This document shows positions 34,938 to 46,749 of a DNA stretch of 64,000 nucleotides, piece by piece. The stretch is from Vandiemenella viatica. Lineage: Eukaryota; Arthropoda; Insecta; Orthoptera; Morabidae. Location: contig CM061921.1 in NCBI GenBank assembly GCA_031002005.1, positions 150,383,283 to 150,447,282 on the forward strand. The letters are read 5' to 3'. The number at the start of each line of letters is the position of its first letter. The stretch's first letter is position 1. The position numbers were made by a program, and so were the translations under genes. The notes under the pieces were generated by a model, which did not search any database, was not told where the DNA came from, and saw nothing but the letters and a program-made list of their open reading frames with translations.

Positions 34938-35872
34938 TAACATTCCGTTTGTGTACGGACATTGTTTTCCTCGCCCTTCACGTATGTAATCAGTTCTTAA
35001 AACAAACTAAACTGATATTTGAAAGGGGCAGTCTAAATTTCACATATATAATATACTTGTATCGTACCGGGTAATTTACGATTGCTCCAGTAGAGCACGA
35101 AAGAGACATCTGTGCATGCGTTACTAGGCGTCAAGATGTAAAGAACACATTGCCCGAGACTGGCACTATAATATCCAATATCCACACCATCGTCTTTTCT
35201 CCACTTTGATGGTATGGACCGTGTGCGTCTAGCGAGACGATCGCATAAGCCGCAGCCGAAGGTGCCCGATATGAACGACCAACAAGCAGAAGCGTCGCTG
35301 GTCGCGGCTCGGTCACCATTCTGTCGTGTTCTGACTCGTCTGCTCCCTTGGATAATGTGTTTGTTTTTTTCGTTGTCATCGAATGTACGAGTGTATTCAT
35401 CACGCCAATCCATTCATATACGCTTGCGGAAAGCCTAGAGAATTCTTGCATTCTCACGGCCAAGCCCGCTAGTGACGAGACATTCGAGAAAATCTGCGGT
35501 CGCCGTTCCTCGAGGGGAAAGAGTTAAACTGCTGGCCACTGTTAATCACTGATAAAATGGACATTTCATCCTGCCACCTGTATGTGTGTCTTTTTTTTTT
35601 TTTTTTTTTTTACATTCATGGCTGTTCGACTTCTCCATGATTCGAATATTTTGTCACCCACTGAGTGGTGATATTTATTTCTCTTTCGCTGATGGCTCCT
35701 TTTTATTTTAGTTTCTCCACTTTTCTTACATTCTTTTATCAAAATCATTGTTTTGCTGTATTGGATACCTTCTCAGTGCATCTGCACTTACTAGCAGTTA
35801 AAGGCTTTTGTTTTTGTGATACGAAACTAATGTATCTATTTATTATTTAATTGTTGCTGTGTATTGTTACAG
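34938..35872. other. DNA upstream of CP2 exon
   Basis: Presumed intron or 5' flank of the CP2-like gene. There is a T-run at 35591-35610. No promoter or upstream exon is recognised; 35130-35530 is somewhat GC-richer. Confidence 0.35.
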
Positions 35873-35999
35873 GGTCTGGTGGTGGAACGAAGATGAGCAG
35901 CTGGAGAGTGGAGGACATTGAGGATAACCTAGCAGCGGAACTGGATGGAAGCCTTTCGGGGCTCGGTGTTGACCTAACAACTGGATCTTATAGCATGAG
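35873..35999 (+). CDS. TFCP2-like (gemini): CP2-family transcription factor, N-terminal exon
   Basis: CP2/grainyhead-family factors bind DNA as oligomers in the nucleus. This 127-bp exon sits between a good acceptor (ttgttgctgtgtattgttacag, ending 35872) and a donor, GTACGAG, at 36000. It encodes MSSWRVEDIEDNLAAELDG from the ATG at 35893, then SLSGLGVDLTTGSYSM. I recall vertebrate TFCP2/UBP1 reading DFDASLSGIGQELGAGAYSM at the same place, a close match over the whole exon. The ATG could be the start; the frame stays open upstream to the exon edge (SGGGTK), so coding may begin earlier. The exon ends two bases into a Ser codon (AG), completed by T of the exon at 56355. No exon upstream is recognised. 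Confidence 0.85.
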
Positions 36000-36697
36000 G
36001 TACGAGGACTTCAAACACTCACTATTCAGCTATCACATTAAGTTTACAATTTGCTCATACTCTCTTGTTCCCAATACGTAACCCAAATTCCTGCATAAGG
36101 TGCTTCTTCGCTTACATGCCGATGAAGCTACAGTCGATTTAAGTACCTTGAATCGCCTCACGTTACATGACATGGCACTGCCTCAATGTACTGCCCAGTG
36201 ACGTGTTAAGACATTGTTCTCAGAATCATTTTTATATCTGCGGCTTACAAGGTGTACGAGTATATTGCGTGTTGAACAAAAAGCTATGTCCTGTCTCGTA
36301 ACTTGAAGTATTTACACAGATTTGTACATAGCCATTCAATATTTTTAGTGCACTTATTTAATCGCGTATCCACGATAATAGTTCGACAGTATTGCCCTAA
36401 CTTTCTTTAATGGGAAAAACGATAAACATGTTTAAATCGTTGAAACATGGAATGTGAATGTGATTTTAGACAATTTTTCACAATTCTTCCGCGTTACTTG
36501 TTAACTGCTTCCAAAATTCCTCCTTGTAACACGTTTCCAACACACCCACACACAAATTAGATACCAAACACCCTCCAGTGTGGTAGCGCGCGCCGTCACA
36601 GTGGATCGGGATCAGGACCCCGTGAACCTACCATCCTTATTGCGCATTCACCTGCCTCTTAAACTACAAATTTTATAAACCAAAATACACTTATCAT

Positions 36698-37736
36698 TAG
36701 GGTTCGGATCTATATGACCAAACAAATAGAGAATTATGCAGGCAAATATGATCTAAAAATGACAAAATATGACCAAATATTTAAATTAACTATACATCAA
36801 AACATGGTTATTATACATCATTTATTTTACTTAGTAGTGTTGCTTTCATGTAGACAGCATAATTTGCTTCCGTGCACTCGCTGCACCCTTGGGAAATTAA
36901 ATTTTAAATCGTTTTGTTTAAGTCACTTTAATGTCGGATAATTTACAGGATAGAACTCTTTCATCTGTATTAAAATACTCCTCTCTAAATCCCCTTACAT
37001 AACTCCGTAACTTCGCACTTTCAGAAAAATTTTATTTTTGGCATGGCTGTAGGTCTACTCACTGATTCACTACAGAATGCAGGAACTTGATAATCATTTA
37101 CGCACAAGTCCTAGTGGTGTTATTCCAACTGTTCAATATGAAATAAGTGATTTATATAGAGGATATAAACTTTTTGATGTAAAACCATTACATTGTGATG
37201 AATTGGAAACATATGAATTTGCTAATGTAACATTTAAACGATGACTGAAGATTATTTCAAAAGAATTTCATTGAGATAAATGTTTGACGCTGATCGACAC
37301 AGGCATGCTGCTGCTGCATTGACCGGGATTAAAAGGCGGGCGGAACATTACGTTCAGAGAGTGACATACCGTATAACTTTAATTCTTGACTGGTGAATTC
37401 TGACCACACTGAAAATTAGTTTTATTTCTCTCCCCCCCCCCCCCCCAATGTGAGGCAGAAGTACAGTTCTGTGAATAATTGCTTCTCATCTGCATCAAGT
37501 GAATTTCCGATACTATTAAAAAACACTATCAGAATTTTCCTAAAAATATAACTATATGACCATAAATATTATCGAAATATGACCAAGACTGGGAAAATGG
37601 CCGGAATATGCATTTATATGCTGTATAAAATACATTTAAATACAATCAGAAACGTTGAATCAGTGTTTAATACAGCATTTCAGCTCAAAAAGATGGCAGG
37701 AATAAAATATTCCTTGTCCTAAGGATCCGAACCCTA
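36698..37736. mobile_element. hAT-type element, TAGGGTTCGGATC family, longer copy
   Basis: Same termini and ATATGACC-rich interior as 8729-9544. The flanks are CTTATCAT (36690-36697) and ATTATCAT (37737-37744), 7 of 8 identical. It carries two segments missing from the short copy, about 37077-37241 and 37270-37345, the first of which contains a reading frame. Confidence 0.88.
37077..37244 (+). CDS. 55-residue frame inside hAT element, unassigned
   Basis: From ATG 37077 the frame reads MQELDNHLRTSPSGVIP, then YEISDLYRGYKLFDVKPLHC and DELETYEFANVTFKR before TGA at 37242. It coincides almost exactly with the segment absent from the shorter sister copy. It may be a scrap of the transposase of the autonomous partner, but I do not recognise a hAT motif in it, and it may be non-coding. 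Confidence 0.3.
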   Translation: MQELDNHLRTSPSGVIPTVQYEISDLYRGYKLFDVKPLHCDELETYEFANVTFKR

Positions 37737-37919
37737 ATTATCATACAGAACACTAATTACACTTTTCTCAGACAGATGGCAGAACAGATATTCCAGTCTT
37801 GAGATAAACTCTCCAGATCTAAAAAATCTGGTTCTAGCTATGGTGTGCCCTCCATCCCACTCCCCCCCCCTTTTTTGATGCATACCGGCTGTATCTGCAA
37901 ACAGGTAGTTGACGGCTAA

Positions 37920-38212
37920 TAGGGCATCCATTATTTACGTGAGATGTTTTTCCGGAATTCCGGACCTCCCCCCTCTGGTGAGATTTGGTAGGATCCACCC
38001 TCCCCCCTTAAGATGACGTGAAATTTTTGAATGCCCCCTCCCCCCATCGCTGATGATCGACCTCGTAATTTTTTAACACCTTCGCGTCGTTTTGAGGTTC
38101 TTTTATTTTTTTTTAGCTCTATTGTCCTTCAAGAATTTCAGAAGCTTACGTGAGATTTTCCGTCAACTCCTCCTCCCCCTCCATATCATCTCACGGAATT
38201 AATGGACGCCCC
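37920..38212. mobile_element. Harbinger-type MITE with TAA duplication
   Basis: Ends TAGGGCATCCATTATTTACG and inverted GGGGCGTCCATTAATTCCG, with TAA at 37917-37919 and 38213-38215. A 3-bp TWA duplication is the PIF/Harbinger signature. Confidence 0.82.
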
Positions 38213-38266
38213 TAAGTAATCCACAGTTATTGTAACCAGAAATAAAGATACCAAATTCTGTCCAAC

Positions 38267-38500
38267 CAGGGGCGAAGCTATCGGAGGGCTAGGCGTTGCC
38301 GTGCACCGGGGACCTCAAGCTCAGGGGGACCCCAAGCTCAGGGGGACCCCAAGCAGAGCTCAGGGTGCTCAAGGTCAGCTCAGGGGGCCCCTAAAGCTCA
38401 GGGAGCCCCCGCCAGCAAACCTCACAAGATTTGGTAGAGCTAAAAAAAATAAAAGGTCGCCTATCTGGAATTTTGTTTGTTTGGTTTTTTTTTTTTTAGC
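38267..38500. mobile_element. hAT-type MITE, relative of 7316-7654
   Basis: The left end CAGGGGCGAAGCTATCGG and the internal GTGCACCGGGG are shared with the copy at 7316. The interior contains tandem AGCTCAGGGGGACCCC units. The right terminus is not recognisable. Confidence 0.65.
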
Positions 38501-38778
38501 GTCCAGTCATAGGAGTGCAGTATAAACGAATAGTATTGCAAATATAGGGTCATGCCCTGATTTTCTTTACACTTCCCGAAGGGGTTGTGAAACTACAATA
38601 ACCGAGCGATCCACAATTAAAGAGTATCTGTGCATGTATCGATAATCGACGCAGAGCGAGAAGCACTACTTTATGCTAGACTCGCAGTCAGTAATGTGTT
38701 AGCTCTCATAGCAGTAGCGCGGGAAAGTGGTAGTTGCTCAGAAGTGAAGTGATGTGTTTTGAAGACTTATCCGGGTAT

Positions 38779-39029
38779 TTTTTTTTAATTTATTTTATTG
38801 TATTAAATGGTCTTTGGCTTTCGCCAATTTGACCAACTACCAGAGATACATTTGTTTACACAAAAACACAAACACTTGTAATACAGTATTTATCATTGGC
38901 CATCGTTATGATGTATTTTAGCAATAAGAACATTTTAAGTACTTCTTCTATATTACAAACCGTTTTTAAATTTAAACAAAGGTACAATTATAATTTAGTA
39001 CTAGACACAACATAGTCATTTATATTATA
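38779..39029 (-). mobile_element. short retroelement tail with 12-bp TSD
   Basis: A perfect duplication, TTATCCGGGTAT, lies at 38767-38778 and 39030-39041. The + strand starts with poly(T), so the element points minus. Its 3' end (TTGGCGAAAGCCAAAGACCA) resembles the 3' end of the LINE at 46750-47850. Confidence 0.8.
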
Positions 39030-39609
39030 TTATCCGGGTATGTGGATACGTAATACGTGCTTCCGCGATGGGAAACAACTATTGGCTTAACGTCGCTAAC
39101 GTAAGACTAGCCAGACGTTGTGAAAATACACAGAGACGTTCCTGGAGAGCTGATAATGTGCTATTGTGCACTAGTAATTGTTATACAGGCATTAAAGGTA
39201 TTGCTAATTGAAGGAGAGTAGTTTGGGATTAAACTTTCCACTCATAAGGACTTGTGACCTTCGGACAAGTGATATCTAATTTCAGTTGGTGCTAAGACAT
39301 AAACTGTTGGAATGAAAGGTGTTTAATTAGATACTTCCGATGTGTGTGTGTTTTGCATATTTCTTAATCCTGTGAACTTGTGAATACCTAAAACCACAGA
39401 GAATTGTAAGTGCATTTTAGTACGTTCATCATACAACTGTGGCGACCAAAAGAAAATAATAACTTACGAAGTCCCGATGCCTCCATGAGGTGGGTCAAAA
39501 TATAGTATCGTAATAACCTCACTTATTGTTAATTTACAGGGTGTTCCAACACTTTTCATGCGGGTTGCACGATTTTTGCCCGCAGGACGTAGTTACGTTG
39601 GTTTGCTTA

Positions 39610-39851
39610 GGGGGCATCCATAAATTACGTGAGGTTTTTTCCGCATTTCCGGACCCCCCCCCCCCCACCCTCCTAAAATAGACTTTCGCGTCATTTGTAG
39701 ACCTTTATTATTTTATTTTTTATTTTTAGCTCTACAGTCCAACAAAAATTGACAAAACCTCACGTGAGATTTCCGTTGACCCCCCTCCTCCTTGGTGAGA
39801 TTTCGCCCCCCCCCCCCCCTATTTCACCTCACGTAATTTTTGGACGCCCCC
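39610..39851. mobile_element. Harbinger-type MITE with TTA duplication
   Basis: Ends GGGGGCATCCATAAATTACG and inverted GGGGGCGTCCAAAAATTACG, flanked by TTA at 39607-39609 and 39852-39854. The inverted ends extend through GTGAGGT. Confidence 0.88.
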
Positions 39852-40107
39852 TTAGATCTTCCAGATACCACCCGCCCGCCTGGCAGATGGCAAGTATAAA
39901 CACACTGGCTTTATCCCCAAGCTGCACGTTACGTTTCATAACACGACTAAATATCATGCATTTGCCTATTATGGTTCATTTATGCGCCGTTATTTAACAT
40001 GTTTACCACATATAACCTAACTATTAATTGAAAAAAATCGCGAATTAATGCAAATTTTTTGTTATTTTGGTTAATAAGTTATAATAAAACGCGAAGTATT
40101 AGTGGCC

Positions 40108-40170
40108 TGGTGGCTCAGTGGTTAAGGCATTATACTGGACATCGAAAGGTCCCCGGTTCGAATCCATCTC
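40108..40170 (+). repeat. tRNA-like SINE head, third family
   Basis: A-box TGGCTCAGTGGTTAAGGC and B-box GGTTCGAATCC are at tRNA spacing. The acceptor arms do not pair and there is no matching 3' end, so I take it as a SINE head. Its end, possibly near 40380, is unclear. Confidence 0.6.
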
Positions 40171-40970
40171 TCGGCGGTAATTTACATTAGCCCTTAACCT
40201 CTCATTATGACTTAGTTCAAGTTCGGGTCACCGTATCCATTGCGTATATTCCATTTACGGAATTTAATTTGATTTTCAACCCCCAGACAGGTGATCAGTC
40301 CATTATTCAAATGAGTCTCTGCAGGTGACCCTTTAAACGGAAAGGAAATGACGTAAGCAGAGATCTGACACTATAAGGAGTGATGCTCCTAAGCCATCCA
40401 GCAATCATTACTGAATATTTCAAAATTCGTGATACATTTCCTCAGTAATACTAGATCGATTGTTACGTTAGGAGTCTCCGTTAAACTGCCACATATCTAC
40501 CTATTGCTTGAGACATCTATCAAATAGTTCTGCTGATTGTTTAGAGATTCACTATAAATTCCTGGCCGGAACACGCGTTCTCTCCAATGTTACGACTGAA
40601 TGTTATGTTATATATGTCGAATCCATTCGGGAAAGATAAGGATTCGGGTGGGTCGAATGGCGTTCCCGCTCGAGGTAGAAGGCTCATTAGCGGAGGTAGG
40701 CTGCGGATATCCCTCGGACAGTGGAGAGTAACTACGAGAACACAGCTGATACAAGGATCCGGTTTATTAGACTCGGCCTCACAATACACAATGACACATA
40801 GCGGAGTGATGTTGCCTCGATGGTCAGGCACGAAGAGAGACTCGTGTGCTGTGCACTGCCCTTTAAGTAGCCCTTCGTAGTTGTGACTGCAGTCACTGTG
40901 GCGCTGGCATCCTGCTCGCTGCGTCTGTGGCTCCATCTAGTAGCTATCCGCATACTCCAGATCCGACATA

Positions 40971-41822
40971 CGGTGGTGAGTCAAATGAAAACCTTAAATA
41001 TTTGTTAAATATTTTTTATTGTGCAGAAGTGGTACAAAGCTGTATCACTTTTCAACATAATCTCCCCCACGCTTAATGCAAGTCCTCCAGCGCTTACAAA
41101 GTTCATAAATTCCTTTAGAAAAAAATTATTTTGGTAGTCCGCGCAACCACTCATGCACCGCGTGGCGTACCTCTTCCTCAGAATGGAACTTCTTTCCTCC
41201 CATTGCTTCTTTGAGTGATCCAAACATATGGAAATCACTTGGGGCAAGGTTCTCTCATTTCAGGAGTCAGCTGCCGTGGCACCCAACTTGCAGACACTTT
41301 GTGAAACTGGAGCACATCATGCACAATATGGTGTGCTGAATCATGACTAATATTTAAACATGCTGCAATATCATTCAGTGTCACTCGGCGGTTTTCTATC
41401 ACTATGGCTTCAACTGCTGCAATGTTCTGTGGAGTCGCAACTCGTTGTGCCTGACCTGGACGAGGAGCATCTTCCACTGAAGTCACACCATTTGCGAACT
41501 TCCTACTCCATTCGTAGGCTTGCTGCTGTGACAAACATGCATCACCTTACTGAACCTTCATTCTTCGATGAATTTCAATAGGTTTCACACCTTCACTACT
41601 CAAAAACTGAATAACAGAACGCTGTTCTTCCCTGGTGCAAGTCTCAAGTGGGGCAGCCATCTTTATACTTATACTGCGACGGTATTTGTGCATCTGCACT
41701 ATGCTGCCACTTACAGGCCATTCTGCACGCTGCTTGTAGCACGCTTACCAACTTACAGGATAACGGTGTGAAATTTCGATTTTTTTATTACAAATTTAAG
41801 GTTTTCATTTGACTCACCCTCG
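40971..41822 (-). mobile_element. mariner-type element, deletion derivative
   Basis: Inverted ends CGRKGGTGAGTCAAATG with AAAACCTTAAAT, inside TA (40969-40970, 41823-41824). Same family as 22365-23217, but with different deletion breakpoints. Confidence 0.88.
41045..41660 (-). pseudogene. mariner transposase, catalytic region deleted
   Basis: From the ATG at 41660 the frame reads MAAPLETCTREEQRSVIQFL, EGVKPIEIHRRMKV, a stop, then CLSQQQAYEWSRKFANGVTS and VEDAPRPGQ. These are the paired helix-turn-helix motifs and the linker of mariner transposases. Sequence continues to about LTPEMREP, then jumps to LAPSDFHMFGSLKEAM, with the third catalytic Asp, and HAVHEWLRGLPK, a stop, and GDYVEK at the end. 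The first two catalytic Asp residues are missing. Mutation is light: two in-frame stops plus the deletion. Confidence 0.9.
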
Positions 41823-41824
41823 TA

Positions 41825-43868
41825 AATATGGGAGGTAGCGAGAGAAATCTGTAGTAACCAACATATAGACGCATTACTTTCTAGGAGACTTCATGCTTTT
41901 ATTGTACGTGGGATTTGTCATATATCGTAGGTTATGGCAGAAGACAGCGACCTCCTTGAAAATTATAGGTTCTACGTTCCAGTCCAGTTTCAACGGATAA
42001 TTTGGCTAAGACTACGTGAAACTCTGTATTGATCGTAGCACGTTAGGGGATCTACAGATTCACCCAGCACTGACTCAATTTTGCAAAGTTTTTTACATTA
42101 ATTAGATGTTAAGTATAAAGTATGGACAGTGGTCTAGAATAAAGGCGGGAAAAAATTATTTTATAGGAAGAGTTTTTAGCGTCAAATGTCCAGACCGTGT
42201 TGCCTAATCAGACTGAAATAAAAACTTGACCTGTAACTGACCCGAAGGGTTCGCTCTGCAAGAGAATTTCGGTTAAGTTTGAAGGGTAAACTCATAATGC
42301 CGAGTTCAAATGCCAGTGCTGACAAGGATTTTTCAAGGAATTGCTTTGTTCATGTGAGTTGACTAGGATGCTCCGTAGCACGGATTTCTCGTTATACTGT
42401 AGGTTTCGGAGGCAAGGAACTGACCGTTGTCCCTCTGACACGTCATCTTAGTTCTGCTTCCGGGTTCAATTGACAATGCGATCAGGTATTGCATCATAAT
42501 CAGCGTTGAAAGTTTGGCCAAACTGATGTTAGTGACGGTACTAGTTACACAGAGTGATGCAGGTTTTCCATGCAGTTGAACTAGTGTAATAAATTAAGTT
42601 TATGTATGACAAACCTGACAACTTTTGGGTTTAATGTTGTAAAACATTATGTTTATTTGAGTAATATGTATTTCAAACTTTATGTTAATTATGATAATAA
42701 ATTATGTTAATGATTAATAAACCTGTTAACCCCTGTCAATTTACGCTAAGGGCACATCGGTGTTCTCCTACTACTTGTATGGATTTTTCAAGTCGCTGTG
42801 GCAGCCAGCGTATCACTTGTTAGATAAAATGTTCCACCATCTAATGAAATCCAGTTTTTGCGTTTGATGGTGTTTCTGCATTTACATTTTTACCCTTCCA
42901 TTAAGAGAAATTGTAGGTGGGCGAGGAATCTTAAAATCAAAACTAATCTCTGTTCTGTGCATTAAAATCCCTAATGGCATTAGTTTACATTTTTTTCGAT
43001 TCTGTTTGTTGCAGTACAGAATCATTCGCACAGAAATTCACCAAAATAGTATTATTTTTTTCCGAAGAATTCACAAATGTTTGGAGTATAAGTCATACAA
43101 ATGGTTGAAACAAAAAATACAGCATACAAGGAAACTTTTATGAAAAGATATCCTTCTATAACCTCAAACACTTTTTATTTTTGAAGTGAAGAAGCTTATT
43201 TCATTTTCATTTCTGAATTTTCTTTTTTCATCCGTTAATTTTGAATTATACCGGATTCATTTTATCATGGCAAAAATACAGGTGTACGGAGGTGAATAAT
43301 GGAATTTACTTTAACAGCAACATCCTTGCAGAAATTTCATGTTGCAGCACTTTCGAATCGCTTTGTTGTATTTTTTAAGTGACGATATAATTGCAAGCTA
43401 CCTGTCTGTCAAAAATGAAATACTTTTAATGTGCAAGTAATTTAAAAAAAAAAAGGTTTTTCAGTGTGCAATAACGTCCATTTTCATTTTTGAAGTCTTC
43501 TTCGGTTATGCTTCAAATGTTTTTAGTACGCTAATTATCAAAAAATTTGTGAAGCCTTCGATGAAAATCAAATTAATATTTTGGTGAATTTTCGAAAAAG
43601 ATGAATATGGTATGCTACCAACATCAAATAGTACCCAAACAAAATACACACAGAAACGGATACAACATATTCTAAACCGAGGATCGAACTTAAGGAACCT
43701 TACCTTACTTACAGTCGCCTTAAAACACGTGGTTAATGGTATCTGCATGAATTTTAAGGTGTCATATATCGTAAATCCTACTGTTCTGTTCTCGGATGCC
43801 GATTACCGCACTAAATATCTCTCTCCTCCTTAGAAGCATCTTCGGCGTTTTTTTGTGTTAAATTTTTG
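41825..43868. other. no feature recognised
   Basis: AT-rich DNA with chance frames only. Confidence 0.4.
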
Positions 43869-43870
43869 TA

Positions 43871-44315
43871 TATCCTCTTCAGTCCCGAGCTCATACTAAA
43901 AGCGCAAGAGAAGTACTATTGTGTTATTTACTTTGTGCTAATGCTAGTTAACAATGAATGACCATTAAAAATTTTTTTGAAACAATAATTAATTTTTTAT
44001 AGATGGTATATATATGTTACTTTGGGAGTCAAGCAGGAAAATTATACACACAACTTTATTGCTTCATGTTACTTTATTTCATGGAAAAAATGTATGTCTT
44101 TACCTTTATTTCTACGAGACACGTTGTACAGTTGCAGGATCCCAAGGTTCTAATCAGGGCTGCCAAAAGCAGAAGATCGAACATATGAGCTGTGAGAAGC
44201 GCGATGTATATTGTAGATGATACGATATTCCAGAAAAGGGTCAGCTGTGCAGTGGCCCGAGAAAAAAATAATTCCTGGAGGTATCATATATGATACCTCG
44301 GGACTGAAGAGGATA
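43871..44315. mobile_element. inverted-repeat element, possibly piggyBac-like
   Basis: Inverted ends TATCCTCTTCAGTCCCGAG lie at 43871-43889 and 44297-44315, flanked by TGTA on both sides. A perfect hairpin, GGTATCATATATGATACC, lies just inside the right end. A short stretch near 44155-44217 reads CQKQKIEHMSCEKRDVYC, which recalls the Cys-rich tail of piggyBac transposases, but this is weak and no TTAA duplication is at the ends. Confidence 0.5.
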
Positions 44316-44779
44316 TGTAACTAATTTGTTTTAATACTATATTTAACTCACCGAATTTACAGTGTAAATGTGAATTAGTCGCAATATCATCTGGGTTTCT
44401 ACGTGCAAGTGGAAGTGCATTTTTTCGTATTTCAGCTATTGCAGGAACACTTACAGTTTTTTGGGTAATTTTTATTGTTGTGCTTGTACATTGGTGTACT
44501 ACATACTACTTTTAAACCAAATTTCCAACATTATAGATACAAATTTAGAGAAACAAACCAGATATTACTTATCTAGAGAGAGCGCTTACTGGCATGTGAC
44601 GTCACGGGCGTCGTCGTCCCGCACCGGGTTGCGAAGGAGCGTTTTGGCGGTTTTTTAAACACTTTAAACATTGAATTTTATGTAAAATTAGCACTTTCGT
44701 CCAAAAATAAATGGTGCCGTGTGAATAAAGTGTATCAATAAACAATTAAAAACAATATCCCAAAATAGTCAAATAGACT

Positions 44780-45545
44780 GTTTAAGAGACTTCGTAAGGA
44801 CTGTGGCAAGAAGCTGCTCTTCTTTGCATGTTCTTGATACCATTAATTAATCCCTTCCGCTACGGACCCTGTACACCATAACAATACTCCAGATAAGGAC
44901 GAGAAAGAGTTTTATAGTTACTGCCTTTACAGTAATGTTACAGTTCTTAAAAGTTCGACCTTTCTATCGCAGTATAGCATTAGATTTTCCAACAACCGAT
45001 GATATGTGCTGTTGTTTTGTACTTGAAGGATTCAACATGCCCATCAATTAAGCGGCTTACTTTGTACTATTGGGCAAGTGGTGCCCTTTGTTTCTTATAT
45101 GCATTATCTTGCATTTGTGGCAATTTAATATATACTGTCATCTATCGCATTATTTGAAATTACCGTCGAGGTCACCTTGAATCTTTAAACTATCAACAGA
45201 ACCTTTTACTTCCCTGTAGGTTACTGCATCATCAGCAAAACAATATTAGATGACTTTCACCATTGCCTTGGAGATCGTTTATAAATATCAGTAATAGAAG
45301 TAGTCATATTACGTTTCATTGCGTGACTTTTAGAAAAACAGACTCTTTCTTCTCTATGAAGACATATTGAGAAAGCCCAGCTAAGAAATCTTGTATCCAT
45401 ACACAAATTTTTTTCGATATTCCATATCTCCGTTAAGACGCGGTTGTGTGCAACAGGAATGAAAGATTTCTGGAAATACAAACAAAAATGCATCATCTTA
45501 CGATCCTTTATCAATAACTTTCATCACATAATGAGAAAATGGAGG
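44780..45545 (-). pseudogene. CR1/Jockey-like LINE reverse transcriptase, decayed
   Basis: The minus strand encodes INDLQGNGESHLILF, then after a shift ADDAVTYREVKGSVDSLK (RT motif C, FADD), CHKCKIMHIRNKGHHLPNS, HISSVVGKSNAILR and FKNCNITVKAVTIKLF. These follow in the order of the palm and thumb of CR1/Jockey-type ORF2. The copy contains several stops and is truncated on both sides. Confidence 0.8.
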
Positions 45546-46142
45546 GAGCTGTACTTCGCACGATCTGTTATTTCAAAATCCGTATTGGTTTTGTGCAATT
45601 AATGTGCCGTTTTAAATCTATGATTGCGTTCTTTTGGAATTGTAATTGACCAGTTTTTACTTACGGCCAAAAATTACTTGGGATTTCCGCGAGGCTATTG
45701 AAAAGTGAATTGCGACAACAATCGTTAAATGCCTCACGTATCATATTTTCAGAAATCCTCTTAACTCGGTTAGTGTTTGTACGTCCCTATCGTCTCTTGT
45801 TCTTCTCGATAGTGCGTGTACGTTGCTTTGCTTTTTGAACATTCTTTTAATCTCACGCGCGTATCGCGATGGATCTTTCCCTTTTGTGAAATGTCCGCTT
45901 CGGTATATTTCTATCGATATTTCCGCTAATTATGAATGTGAAACTTTGCAACATGTCTTCAGCGACCCCTCTGACATTAATGAATGCTACTTATGCGTTA
46001 GGTACGTTCTAAAAGATTCCTTTAATGCTTTTTCAAATCTGTAAACTACCCTCTCCTTTTTCCTTGTGCTCTCAGTTATTGATGTTTCGTGTGAAAAGCA
46101 GAATATTGTACAAGCTAGGCACCGGTAGGTCGATTCATTCTA
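45546..46142. other. no feature recognised
   Basis: Only chance frames are present. Confidence 0.4.
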
Positions 46143-46150
46143 CTTGTACT

Positions 46151-46310
46151 CAGTACCGGATTAACCACGTAGCAGGAGGAGGGGCCTCGTGCCTTCTAGG
46201 GGACCTCGCGCTTCTTAGGGGGGACCTCGCACCTAGGCTAGATCGGCGATCTTTTTTTTTTTTTTTTTTAGCTCTACTATTTTTCCCCACGCTGTCTTAA
46301 TCCGGTCCTG
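46151..46310. mobile_element. 160-bp hAT-type MITE
   Basis: Ends CAGTACCGGATTAA and inverted CAGGACCGGATTAA. The 8-bp flanks are CTTGTACT (46143-46150) and CTTGTACC (46311-46318). Confidence 0.85.
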
Positions 46311-46749
46311 CTTGTACCAGACTTATACTCGTAGTATGATACTGAAACAGTTATGGAAAAAAGCAGATCTTATAATGCTCTTTCAACAAGTTGCATAAAA
46401 CTCAAACACATTTACAGCGACTGCGTAAACGCTGATATGTCATCCAAACAGGTACTTGTTGTTCTATATTCACATAAATCATCTAGGCACATGCCTGCGT
46501 GACAGGTCAAGGTCACAGGCCACTCACCTACATTTGTCGGCAATTAACTACCCTCTTGTGTTTAGTTGACGGACCTTTTTTTTAACAAATGGAACTAATT
46601 AAGGATACGGCGACATCCGTTCTTTTTTTAACTGTCGGCATTAACGTTATTTTTTTTGTATGTGGCATCCAGTGACCATTTTCTCCGTCTTTGGCTTGTT
46701 TACATGTTTGTGAAGTGACGTAACTGCTAAAGCTCTGTCTGGTATCCCA

